Source: AEGEAN-183 sp964342745
Lineage (GTDB): Bacteria > Pseudomonadota > Gammaproteobacteria > Magnimaribacterales > Magnimaribacteraceae
Assembly (NCBI GenBank): GCA_964342745.1
Contig: CAYFFW010000005.1
Coordinates: forward strand, 1 to 64,000
DNA length: 64,000 nucleotides
Reading direction: 5' to 3'
Each line of letters begins with the position of its first letter. Position 1 is the stretch's first letter. The notes beneath the pieces were generated by a model. The model was not told where the DNA came from and ran no database searches. It was given only the letters and a program-made list of their open reading frames with translations. This document shows positions 25,063 through 33,235 of the stretch, piece by piece. The position numbers were made by a program, and so were the translations under genes.

Positions 25063-26212
25063 AGATGACATTCATGATGCGGATACGCACATGATGGAGA
25101 AACCCGATTGGGTTTCACATTTTGCTGATTCAGATATCAAAGATTCTTTAGAACCTTTTGTTGGTGGCAAAAAAGAGGTTCTAAAAGAAATAGACGAAGC
25201 TATTTCAAGATTTAAAGAACGTAAATCTTCACCAGAAAAAGCTAAACAGGCTAGTGAAAAATTTATGTCTATGAAATATAAAGGTTGGAAAGGTTTAGGA
25301 GCTTTTGACTCTCAAGAAAGAAGGTTGGCTAATGACCTTCTGGGGTTTCAGGCATACATACTCTTTCCCACTAGTGCTTTTAATCAGGTTATAGCTGCTA
25401 AAGAGGAAAAAGTGTTGATAGGAGGTATACAGGCTTTAAACAGAGGGCTAGCTACGTTTTCTGAAGAAGACAAGAGAATGTTTCCAACAGCCTATATTCC
25501 ATTAGGCCTCGGACCTGATCTCTCAATAAAGTTTTTAAATGAAGCTATTAATATGGATTTTTCTTTGATCTTAATAGATACAGTAGCTCCCATCAGCCAA
25601 ATCTCCTTCACTCATCCAGATTATTATAAATTTTGGTCGAAGGTAGAAGAGGCAGATATAGCAGTTACTTTGCATGTTGGCGCAGATGGAGGTTATAGCC
25701 CAGTACCCAAATCTTTTTATAATAATATGAAGGCTGTACCTACTCATGTAGAAGGGGATGCACCAAATGATGCTCTAGCGTATATGGCCATTCAATATAA
25801 TGCCGAGCTTTTTTTATCAGCTATGATTTTTGATGGAATCTTAGAAAGGTTCCCCAAACTTAGAATAGGAGTAGTGGAGTTGGGCGCTAGCTGGATTATT
25901 TCTTGGATGAAGCACCTTGACCAATCTTTTAAAGCTTTTAGAAAATTTCAGGATCTATCAAAGTTAAAACTTCTTCCTTCTGAATATGTTCAAAGACAAA
26001 TAAAAGTAACTCCTTTCGCTGGTGAAGACATAAGTTGGATTATTAACAGTGGAGGCGAGAATCTTCTTATGTTCGCTTCTGATTATCCTCACCATGAAGG
26101 CACTGACGATCCCATAGGGAGATTTGAAAAAACTATGGGGAAACTAAGCAAAGAGTCAAAAAATAAGTTTTATTCTCAAAACTTTAAAGATTTTTTAAGT
26201 AGCCACCTGTAA
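25046..26212 (+). CDS. Amidohydrolase family 2 metal-dependent hydrolase
   Basis: A TIM-barrel hydrolase or decarboxylase of the ACMSD-related amidohydrolase-2 group. The 388 residues open with the metal-binding motif DADTHMME (11-18), and later show TLHVGADGG and, near the C-terminus, the FASDYPHHEG segment with the metal-binding Asp. The region between is long and helical. Members act on aromatic acids, lactones or amides; the substrate here is unknown. The start ATG lies inside the end of the kinase gene, suggesting coupling. Confidence 0.82.
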   Translation: MAYAHRDDIHDADTHMMEKPDWVSHFADSDIKDSLEPFVGGKKEVLKEIDEAISRFKERKSSPEKAKQASEKFMSMKYKGWKGLGAFDSQERRLANDLLGFQAYILFPTSAFNQVIAAKEEKVLIGGIQALNRGLATFSEEDKRMFPTAYIPLGLGPDLSIKFLNEAINMDFSLILIDTVAPISQISFTHPDYYKFWSKVEEADIAVTLHVGADGGYSPVPKSFYNNMKAVPTHVEGDAPNDALAYMAIQYNAELFLSAMIFDGILERFPKLRIGVVELGASWIISWMKHLDQSFKAFRKFQDLSKLKLLPSEYVQRQIKVTPFAGEDISWIINSGGENLLMFASDYPHHEGTDDPIGRFEKTMGKLSKESKNKFYSQNFKDFLSSHL

Positions 26213-26230
26213 TTTTAAGAAATTGAAATT

Positions 26231-26422
26231 ATGATATTTTATTTTTTATTAATTCTTGTAGTTATATGGGAAGCTTACTGGACCTTCAGGGCTTGTTGGC
26301 TTGCTTCTAAGAACAACCATAAATGGTTATTCTTATTCTTTCTTCTATTTAATCTATTGGGAATACCAGAGATTATTTATGTTTATAAACAAAAAAAGAA
26401 GAAGACTACGCCTATAAATTAA
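26231..26422 (+). CDS. Small two-helix membrane protein, DUF5652-like
   Basis: 63 residues with two hydrophobic helices (about 2-20 and 33-51) joined by WTFRACWLASKNNHKW and ending in a Lys-rich tail. The pattern of a WxxFR...W then a phenylalanine-rich helix followed by LLGIPEIIYVY resembles the DUF5652 family. Function unknown. It is 18 bases after the amidohydrolase gene and shares its TTAA stop region with the convergent GST gene. Confidence 0.7.
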   Translation: MIFYFLLILVVIWEAYWTFRACWLASKNNHKWLFLFFLLFNLLGIPEIIYVYKQKKKKTTPIN

Positions 26423-27030
26423 ACAGAAGCACTAGGCCTTTCGTTAACTCTCTCGAACCAAGAGCTAATGTTTTTAAGTTCAGGGTTAAAATCTTGTCCT
26501 ACTGTTTTACCAAAGTTGAGAAAACAAAATAAGACTATGTCAGCCTGAGTAAATCTTTCACCACAGATAAACTGTTTATCTTCCATTTGCTTATTTAACA
26601 AAGATAAATTTTCTTTAACTTGTTCCTTTAAGTTATCTGCAGATTCAGGGAATGTCCTGAGTCTATCTTTAAAGAATTCATGACCTTCCGCTCCCCTGAA
26701 TGCAGTGGTCATAGCTTCACAGACATTTAAGCTTATTCTTCTTGTCCACATTCTAGAAATAGCACGCTCTTCCGGGTTGGAACCAATTAAACTGGTTCCT
26801 CCTTTAAGGTCATCTAGATATTCACATATAGCTGTAATTTCTGCTAAAAAAGTTCCGTCTGCTAGTTCTAGTGTAGGTAACTGTCCCATCGGGTTTCTAT
26901 TCAGGTGACCTTCTTGTCGATTTTCTCCTGACATAATATCAACCTTTATAGTTTCTATTTCCATACCTAGTTCAGCTAAAAACATTCTGACAACTTGAGG
27001 GTTTGGTCCAAGACCATCGTAAAGTTTCAT
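26419..27030 (-). CDS. Glutathione S-transferase family protein
   Basis: 203 residues with a thioredoxin-like N-terminal domain (MKLYDGLGPNPQVVRMFLAE; cis-Pro in GQLPTLEL at about 48-55; AEITAICEYLDDL for the gamma-Glu contact) and an all-helical C-terminal domain with the TQADIVLF capping motif. Such enzymes conjugate or reduce electrophiles with glutathione. The catalytic Ser/Cys normally near residue 9-12 is not obvious, the residues there being GPNP. It runs opposite to its neighbours and faces the divergent hydrolase gene over an 88-base gap. Confidence 0.88.
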   Translation of the reverse strand: MKLYDGLGPNPQVVRMFLAELGMEIETIKVDIMSGENRQEGHLNRNPMGQLPTLELADGTFLAEITAICEYLDDLKGGTSLIGSNPEERAISRMWTRRISLNVCEAMTTAFRGAEGHEFFKDRLRTFPESADNLKEQVKENLSLLNKQMEDKQFICGERFTQADIVLFCFLNFGKTVGQDFNPELKNISSWFERVNERPSASV

Positions 27031-27118
27031 ATTTAATCCTTATATACTTTAGTAAAAGTTTGTTTCTATACTAATTTTAAATTATCTTTATTCTTTAAAG
27101 TAATTTTTTAGGAAGAGA

Positions 27119-28126
27119 ATGGTTGAAATTAATATAGGAAGTGAGGAATGGTTGAGCCAAGTTCAAGAAGAAATAGTTGAGCCAGATATACCAATAATTG
27201 ACCCTCATCATCATTTGTGGAATGACAGAGGTAGCACATATTTAGTAGAACAACTACAAAATGACACTAGCTCTGGGCATCAAGTTCTTAAGACTGTATA
27301 TATGGAATGTGGGTGGGCCTATAGAGAAGGAGGGCCAAAACATTTAAAAGTAGTTGGAGAAACTGAAGCAGTTTTTGAGCAAGCACAAAAGAGCAAGGAA
27401 ACTGGAGGTGCAGTTATATCAGCAATAGTTTCTAGAGCAGATTTAAGACTTGGGGATGAAATAGTAGAAGTATTGGAAGCCCATGAAGAAGCTTCTAGGG
27501 GATTATTTAGAGGCATCAGGCATGCAGGAGCAAGGGCTGAGTACCCTGAAGTCTTGACTATACCTGGAGGTGCTCCTAAGGGGTTATTTCAAGATGAAGA
27601 TTTCCTTAAAGGTATGAGGGCGTTAGGAAGAAACGACTATACATATGATACTTGGCATTATCATTATCAGAATGGCGAGTTTGCCGAAATGGTAAAAAAG
27701 GTACCAGATACAAAAATAGTTTTAGATCATTTTGGTACCCCTCTTGGTGTTGGACCTTACGCAGATAAGAGAGAAGAGATATTTCAACAATGGAAGTTAG
27801 ATATTAACGAAATTTCAAAAAGTGAGAATGTTTTTATGAAAATCGGGGGTATGGCTATGCCTGATAATGGGTTTGGCTGGAATAACAGAGATAAACCTGC
27901 AACCTCGGATGAATTTGTTGAAGCTCAAAGACGATATTACTTACATGCTATAGACTGTTTTGGTCCTGAAAGATGTATGATGGAAAGTAATTTCCCAGTT
28001 GACAGAATGTCCTTGTCTTACCACGTTCTATACAACGGATTGAAGAAGATAGTTGCTGATTTTTCTTATGATGAAAAAGTCCAAATGTTTTATAAAACTG
28101 CTGAAAATATTTATAAGGTAGACTGA
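27119..28126 (+). CDS. Amidohydrolase, 2-pyrone-4,6-dicarboxylate lactonase-like (COG3618 type)
   Basis: A TIM-barrel metal-dependent hydrolase, probably opening a lactone or similar ring. The 335 residues carry IIDPHHHLWND near 27-37 (HxH metal site), a middle strand KIVLDHFGTP, and MMESNFPVDR with the C-terminal Asp, all of which are typical of this group. The ATG follows AGGAAGAGA closely. It is five bases before the PhyH gene and begins a five-gene run (hydrolase, PhyH, SDR, carboxylase) that looks like a catabolic operon. Confidence 0.86.
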   Translation: MVEINIGSEEWLSQVQEEIVEPDIPIIDPHHHLWNDRGSTYLVEQLQNDTSSGHQVLKTVYMECGWAYREGGPKHLKVVGETEAVFEQAQKSKETGGAVISAIVSRADLRLGDEIVEVLEAHEEASRGLFRGIRHAGARAEYPEVLTIPGGAPKGLFQDEDFLKGMRALGRNDYTYDTWHYHYQNGEFAEMVKKVPDTKIVLDHFGTPLGVGPYADKREEIFQQWKLDINEISKSENVFMKIGGMAMPDNGFGWNNRDKPATSDEFVEAQRRYYLHAIDCFGPERCMMESNFPVDRMSLSYHVLYNGLKKIVADFSYDEKVQMFYKTAENIYKVD

Positions 28127-28131
28127 TAACT

Positions 28132-29019
28132 ATGAATTCTGAACTACAACCAATGGACTATCCTCCTTTAACGGAGGATTTAGAAGAAGCAAAAAAACAC
28201 TTAGATGAGTTTGGTGTTTGCATTATTAAGAATGCTTTTTCTGCTGAGGAAATTGAAATAATAGATAAAAGATTGAAAGAACAATTTTCTGGAGAAGAGA
28301 AGAGCAAAGTAGGTTCAAAGATTAGAGGAGATGAAGGTTTTGGAGTAAAAAGTTCTGAAGATGAGAAAGTAAGTAGATTAGTTTGGAATTTATTCAATAA
28401 AGGTGATTGTTTTATACCTTTAATTAATCACCCAAAAATTTATCCTTTAATTGAACACATTATTGGAGAAAAAGTTCTTTTGTGTTCTATGGGGGCTCAT
28501 ATGAATGGTAGTGGAAATGAAAGGATGCCTTTGCATCAAGACCAATGGCCTTTAATTCCTCATCCGCTTGAGTTTCCTGTTATGGCAAATTCCATGGTAT
28601 TAGTAACAGATAATTCTCCAGAAAATGGTGGTACACGCCTTATACCAGGATCTCATAAATGGCCAAAAATAGAATATGGAATTGCAAATTCTTCTAAATA
28701 CCAAGAAATGGCTAAGTCAGTTTCTGCCCCAAAGGGTTCAGCAATAGTTTGGGAAGGCAGGGTATGGCATGGCAATGGATTAAATCGTTCAGGAGAGATC
28801 AGAAGTAATATCTCTACTGCTTATTTTCAATCTTGGATTAGGCCACAAGAAAATTCTCAATACAGTGTAAGGAAAGAAGTGTTAAAAAAATTGAGTGATA
28901 AGCAAAAGGAAATATTAGGGTTTGTCCCTTTTGGAAGCTTAGGCGGTCATGATGGATCGAGTGTTTCTCCAGCAGAATTTGATAGGGATAAAGAATCTAT
29001 TGGAATTCTAAAAGGATAA
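28132..29019 (+). CDS. Phytanoyl-CoA dioxygenase (PhyH) family protein
   Basis: A non-haem Fe(II)/2-oxoglutarate dioxygenase. The 295 residues provide a complete facial triad: His135 and Asp137 in PLHQDQWP, and His213 in VWHGNG, with Arg224 in GEIRSN as the likely 2-oxoglutarate carboxylate ligand. The fold segments ENGGTRLIPGSHKWP and PKGSAIVWEG are typical. The substrate is unknown; the family hydroxylates branched acyl-CoAs, small acids and halogenation targets. Neighbouring SDR and acyl-CoA carboxylase genes favour a branched or cyclic acid pathway. Confidence 0.88.
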   Translation: MNSELQPMDYPPLTEDLEEAKKHLDEFGVCIIKNAFSAEEIEIIDKRLKEQFSGEEKSKVGSKIRGDEGFGVKSSEDEKVSRLVWNLFNKGDCFIPLINHPKIYPLIEHIIGEKVLLCSMGAHMNGSGNERMPLHQDQWPLIPHPLEFPVMANSMVLVTDNSPENGGTRLIPGSHKWPKIEYGIANSSKYQEMAKSVSAPKGSAIVWEGRVWHGNGLNRSGEIRSNISTAYFQSWIRPQENSQYSVRKEVLKKLSDKQKEILGFVPFGSLGGHDGSSVSPAEFDRDKESIGILKG

Positions 29020-29049
29020 AAGTTTATTTAAATTAATAAGGGAGTAGGG

Positions 29050-29862
29050 ATGTCATCTAGACTAAAAGGGAAAGTAGCTTTAATAACAGGTGGAACTAGC
29101 GGTATAGGAGCAGATACAGCCAGATTATTCTCAGAGGAAGGCGCTAAAGTAGTTATAACTGGTAGGTCTGAAAAAAAAGGGGAAAACCTAGCCGAAGCAT
29201 TAGGGAAGAACGTAGCTTACAAGAAAGCTGACGTTACAAATGAAGAAGATATTTCTGGATCGATTGACTTTACTGTTAGTTCTTACGGTCAAATAGATAT
29301 TCTATTTAACAATGCTGGTTATGGTACTGCTGATAATGTAGCTGAAATTACTAAAGAACAAATTCAATACGGTCTTGGTTTATTAACAAGTGTTATTTTA
29401 GGGATTAAATATGCCATTGAACCAATGAAGGCTATAGGGGGTGGTTGCATAATTAATAACTCCAGTGTGGCTGCTCATGTTTATGGACAAGGCTCACCTC
29501 TTTACTCTTCTTTGAAATCTGCAGTATCCCATTACACTAGAATGGCTGGCGTTAGCTTAGGACCATATAATATTAGAGTAAATGCTATCTCGCCTGGAGC
29601 TATAGCAACACCAATCTTTTGGGGTGGTTCTGCTAGAGCCAATACTCTTTCAGATGAAGAAAATGAAAAAAAGATGGAAAAACTTAAAGGAAACTTAGCT
29701 AAAGCTGTACCCTTAGGAAAAACAGGACTCGCTGAAGACATTTCTGAAGCCGCACTTTATCTGGCTAGTGATGCAGGTAAATTTGTAACTTGCCACGATC
29801 TAGTTGTTGACGGTGGTAGATCCGTTGCTTACAACGAACCCCAACAAAAAGATACTTCATGA
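29050..29862 (+). CDS. Short-chain dehydrogenase/reductase (SDR)
   Basis: A classical NAD(P)-dependent SDR of 270 residues: TGGTSGIG at 13-20, FNNAG at 86-90, the catalytic Ser138/139, and Tyr152 with Lys156 (LYSSLKSA). It ends with a DLVVDGGRSVAY-type C-terminus. It lies 31 bases after PhyH with an AAGGGAGTAGGG ribosome-binding site and overlaps the carboxylase start by four bases (ATGA), so an alcohol made by the dioxygenase could be oxidised here. That pathway order is inference. Confidence 0.9.
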   Translation: MSSRLKGKVALITGGTSGIGADTARLFSEEGAKVVITGRSEKKGENLAEALGKNVAYKKADVTNEEDISGSIDFTVSSYGQIDILFNNAGYGTADNVAEITKEQIQYGLGLLTSVILGIKYAIEPMKAIGGGCIINNSSVAAHVYGQGSPLYSSLKSAVSHYTRMAGVSLGPYNIRVNAISPGAIATPIFWGGSARANTLSDEENEKKMEKLKGNLAKAVPLGKTGLAEDISEAALYLASDAGKFVTCHDLVVDGGRSVAYNEPQQKDTS

Positions 29863-32800
29863 ATAAGATTCTTATAGCCAACAGGGGTGAAATTGCTATT
29901 AGGATAGCCAAGTCATCAAAAGATTTAGGATTAAAGACGGTAGGTATTTATTCAGAAGATGACAAGGACTCGTTGCACGTATCAAAGATGGATGAATCTT
30001 TTCAGTTAAAGGGTAATGGGATTCAAGCTTACTTAGATATAAAAAATATAGTCTCTATTGCTAAAGCTAATAAAGTTAATTTAATTCACCCTGGTTATGG
30101 TTTTTTGAGCGAAAACGCAAATTTTGCTAAAGCTATTTTAAAAGAAGGTATAACTTTTGTAGGACCAGAAGAGAAGACATTAAGGCTTTTTGGAGACAAA
30201 ATTCAGGCAAAGAAGTTAGCGGAAGAGAATAGCATTCCAACCATTAGAGGCACTTCAGGAAAAGTTTCTTATAAAGAAGCAGAAAATTTTTATAAAAGCT
30301 TAAATAAAAAATCTTCGATCATGATAAAAGCTGTTGGAGGGGGTGGTGGTCGAGGTATGAGATTGGTTAATGATATTAATGAGTTAAAGGACTCTTTTAA
30401 AAGAGCCTCTTCAGAGGCTAAAAGTTCTTTTGGTTCTGATTCTTTATATCTAGAAGAATACTTAACTAATCGACGCCATATAGAAGTGCAAATAGTGGGT
30501 GATGGTTCTGGTTTAATCAGTCATTTTGGTGAAAGGGAATGTTCTATACAAAGAAGACACCAAAAGATTATGGAGATAGCACCCAGTCCAAGTTTAAAAC
30601 CTGAGTTTAAAATTAAGATAATTGAAGCAGCTGTTAAATTAGCGAAGGCTTCTAAATACAAAGGTTTAGGTACTTTTGAATTCTTAACCACCGATTCCGG
30701 TAAAGATTTTAGATTTATTGAAGCTAACGCCAGGCTTCAAGTTGAGCATACAGTTACTGAAGAGATATACGGCGTAGACCTAGTGAAGTATCAAATACAA
30801 ATTGCATTAGGAAAAACACTTAAGCAGCTAAAAATAATTCAAGAAAAGATACCTGTACCTAGAGGAACCTCAATTCAAGCCAGGATAAATATGGAAGTTA
30901 TGGATAAAAATGGTTCCACCAAACCAACTGGAGGTTCCTTTTCTAGATTTGATTTACCTTTTGGCCTGGGCGTGAGAGTAGATACTTATGGTTATGCAGG
31001 CTATCAATCTAATCCATCCTTTGATTCTCTAATAGCTAAAGTAATTACCCATAGTCCAGAAGATAGCTATCAACAAGCACTCAAACGATTAAATAACGCT
31101 TTAGGTGATTTTCATATAGAAGGAGTGTCTACCAATATAGAGCTTCTAAAAAACATTATTACCTACCCGTTAGTAAGAAAAAATAAAGTTAATACAGGTT
31201 TTTTGGAGCTTCATTTAGAAGATATCTTAAAGGAATTAGAGAAAACTAGATCAAAGATTAAGAAAAAGAAAGCTAGTTTAGCTGGAGCTCAAATTGATAG
31301 TGGAGACCCCTTAGCAGTTTTAGACCACGGTAAAGGGCTGATAAGTGCCAATTCTGAGTTGGAGAACATAGTGGAAATGAGGACTGAGGATTTACCGGTA
31401 GGTGTGGAAGCTATTCAAGCACCCATGCAGGGCTTAATTATTAACTTCAATGTTAAATCAGGGGATAAGGTTTGGATTGGAAAGTCAGTAGCTATCATGG
31501 AAGCAATGAAAATGGAACATGAATTAGTATCAGGGGTAAGCGGAGAAGTAGCAGACATAACAGTTGATGAAGGTGATACTGTTTATGAAGGACACCCTTT
31601 AATTTACATTAAAACCTCAGAAGTTGAGATTCCTAAGTCTAATCAACAAGAAAAACTTAATCTAGATTTTATTAGACCTGATTTAAGAGAAGCTATGGAC
31701 AGGAAAGAAGCAGGTCAAGATGTCAATAGACCTGAAGCAGTAGCCAAGAGAAGAAAAACAGGTCACAGAACAGCTAGAGAAAATATTGAAGATTTATGTG
31801 ACAAAGGTAGCTTTACAGAATATGGCTCAGTTGTTCTTGCGGCACAAAGAAGAAGAAGGTCTGAAGAAGATTTAATTAAAAATACTACTGGCGATGGAAT
31901 GGTTTGCGGACTAGGTCATGTTAATGGAGATTTATTTCCTGAAGAAAGCTCAAGGGTAATGGCTATGTCTTACGATTATATGGTTTTAGCAGGAACTCAA
32001 GGCAAACAAAACCATGCAAAAAAAGACAGAATGTTTGAAATAGCTGAACAAAACAAACTCCCAACTATTTTATTTGCTGAAGGGGGTGGAGGAAGACCAG
32101 GAGATACTGATACTTCAGGCGTAGCTGGTTTAGATTGCCTGGCGTTTACTTACTTTGCTCAACTTTCAGGATTAGTTCCTGTTATAGGAATAACAACAGG
32201 TAGATGTTTTGCAGGAAATGCAGTTTTGTTAGGCTGTTGCGATGTAATTATAGCTACAGAAGACTCTAATATAGGTATTGGAGGACCTGCAATGATAGAA
32301 GGAGGAGGTCTAGGAATATTCACACCTGAAGAAGTAGGCCCTATGGATATACAAGTTCCAAATGGGGTTGTAGATATTTCAGTAAAAGATGAAAAAGAAG
32401 CAGTAGTTGTAGCTAAAAAATATCTCTCTTATTTCCAGGGTGTAAAGAAAGACTGGAAAGCGCCCGATCAAAGAAAACTCAGGTTTGCTGTTCCAGAAAA
32501 TAGATTACGCTATTACGATATGAGGAAAGTGATAGAAGGTTTGGCTGACGAAGACTCCTTACTAGAAATAAGAAAAAACTGGAGTCCAGGAATGATTACT
32601 TCCTTTATTAGAATTGAGGGTAGGCCAATAGGAATTGTAGCTAATAATCCAGGACATCTCTCAGGAGCTATAGACTCACCTGGAGCCGATAAGGGCTCAA
32701 GATTTATCCAATTATGTGATGCATTTGATATACCTGTTTTGTCTCTAATAGATTGCCCTGGAATAATGGTGGGGCCAGAAAGTGAAAAATCAGCTCTAGT

Positions 32801-33227
32801 AAGACATGCAGCTAGGATGTTTGTTGTAGGAGCAAATATGAAAACCCCTTTAATGTCAGTTGTTATAAGGAAGGCATATGGACTAGGTGCTCAAGCGATG
32901 GCAGGAGGAAGTTTTAAAGTACCCTTATTTACAGTAACTTGGCCCACTGGTGAATTTGGAGGGATGGGTCTAGAAGGTGCAGTTAAGCTAGGCTTTCGAA
33001 AAGAACTTGAAGCCATTAAAGATCCCAAAGAAAGAGTTAAAACCTACGAAAAAATGGTTGAAGATAGTTACCAAAGAGGAAAGGCTGTCAATATGGCTTC
33101 TCATTTTGAATTAGATGATGTTATAGATCCTGCAGACACAAGAAAATGGGTAGTATCTGCTTTAAAATCTTTGCCTCCTAAGGCTGAAAGAGGAGTAAAG
33201 AAGCGCCCTAATGTGGATACTTGGTAA
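29859..33227 (+). CDS. Single-chain biotin-dependent acyl-CoA carboxylase (BC-BCCP-CT fusion)
   Basis: One 1122-residue polypeptide carries all three activities. Biotin carboxylase covers about 1-450 (IANRGEIAIRIAKSS at the start, GGGGGRGMRLV ATP loop, FIEANARLQVEHTVTEE). The biotin carrier domain is at about 535-605 with Lys551 in EAMKMEHE. The carboxyltransferase covers about 610-1122, including GRCFAGNAVLLGCCD, LIDCPGIMVG and RKAYGLGAQAM. The linker of about 80 residues between BC and carrier may form the BT-like contact. This order matches the long-chain/single-chain acyl-CoA carboxylases known from some bacteria; usual enzymes split the parts into separate subunits. Acyl preference cannot be read by eye. 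Confidence 0.92.
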   Translation: MNKILIANRGEIAIRIAKSSKDLGLKTVGIYSEDDKDSLHVSKMDESFQLKGNGIQAYLDIKNIVSIAKANKVNLIHPGYGFLSENANFAKAILKEGITFVGPEEKTLRLFGDKIQAKKLAEENSIPTIRGTSGKVSYKEAENFYKSLNKKSSIMIKAVGGGGGRGMRLVNDINELKDSFKRASSEAKSSFGSDSLYLEEYLTNRRHIEVQIVGDGSGLISHFGERECSIQRRHQKIMEIAPSPSLKPEFKIKIIEAAVKLAKASKYKGLGTFEFLTTDSGKDFRFIEANARLQVEHTVTEEIYGVDLVKYQIQIALGKTLKQLKIIQEKIPVPRGTSIQARINMEVMDKNGSTKPTGGSFSRFDLPFGLGVRVDTYGYAGYQSNPSFDSLIAKVITHSPEDSYQQALKRLNNALGDFHIEGVSTNIELLKNIITYPLVRKNKVNTGFLELHLEDILKELEKTRSKIKKKKASLAGAQIDSGDPLAVLDHGKGLISANSELENIVEMRTEDLPVGVEAIQAPMQGLIINFNVKSGDKVWIGKSVAIMEAMKMEHELVSGVSGEVADITVDEGDTVYEGHPLIYIKTSEVEIPKSNQQEKLNLDFIRPDLREAMDRKEAGQDVNRPEAVAKRRKTGHRTARENIEDLCDKGSFTEYGSVVLAAQRRRRSEEDLIKNTTGDGMVCGLGHVNGDLFPEESSRVMAMSYDYMVLAGTQGKQNHAKKDRMFEIAEQNKLPTILFAEGGGGRPGDTDTSGVAGLDCLAFTYFAQLSGLVPVIGITTGRCFAGNAVLLGCCDVIIATEDSNIGIGGPAMIEGGGLGIFTPEEVGPMDIQVPNGVVDISVKDEKEAVVVAKKYLSYFQGVKKDWKAPDQRKLRFAVPENRLRYYDMRKVIEGLADEDSLLEIRKNWSPGMITSFIRIEGRPIGIVANNPGHLSGAIDSPGADKGSRFIQLCDAFDIPVLSLIDCPGIMVGPESEKSALVRHAARMFVVGANMKTPLMSVVIRKAYGLGAQAMAGGSFKVPLFTVTWPTGEFGGMGLEGAVKLGFRKELEAIKDPKERVKTYEKMVEDSYQRGKAVNMASHFELDDVIDPADTRKWVVSALKSLPPKAERGVKKRPNVDTW

Positions 33228-33235
33228 AGAGTTTT

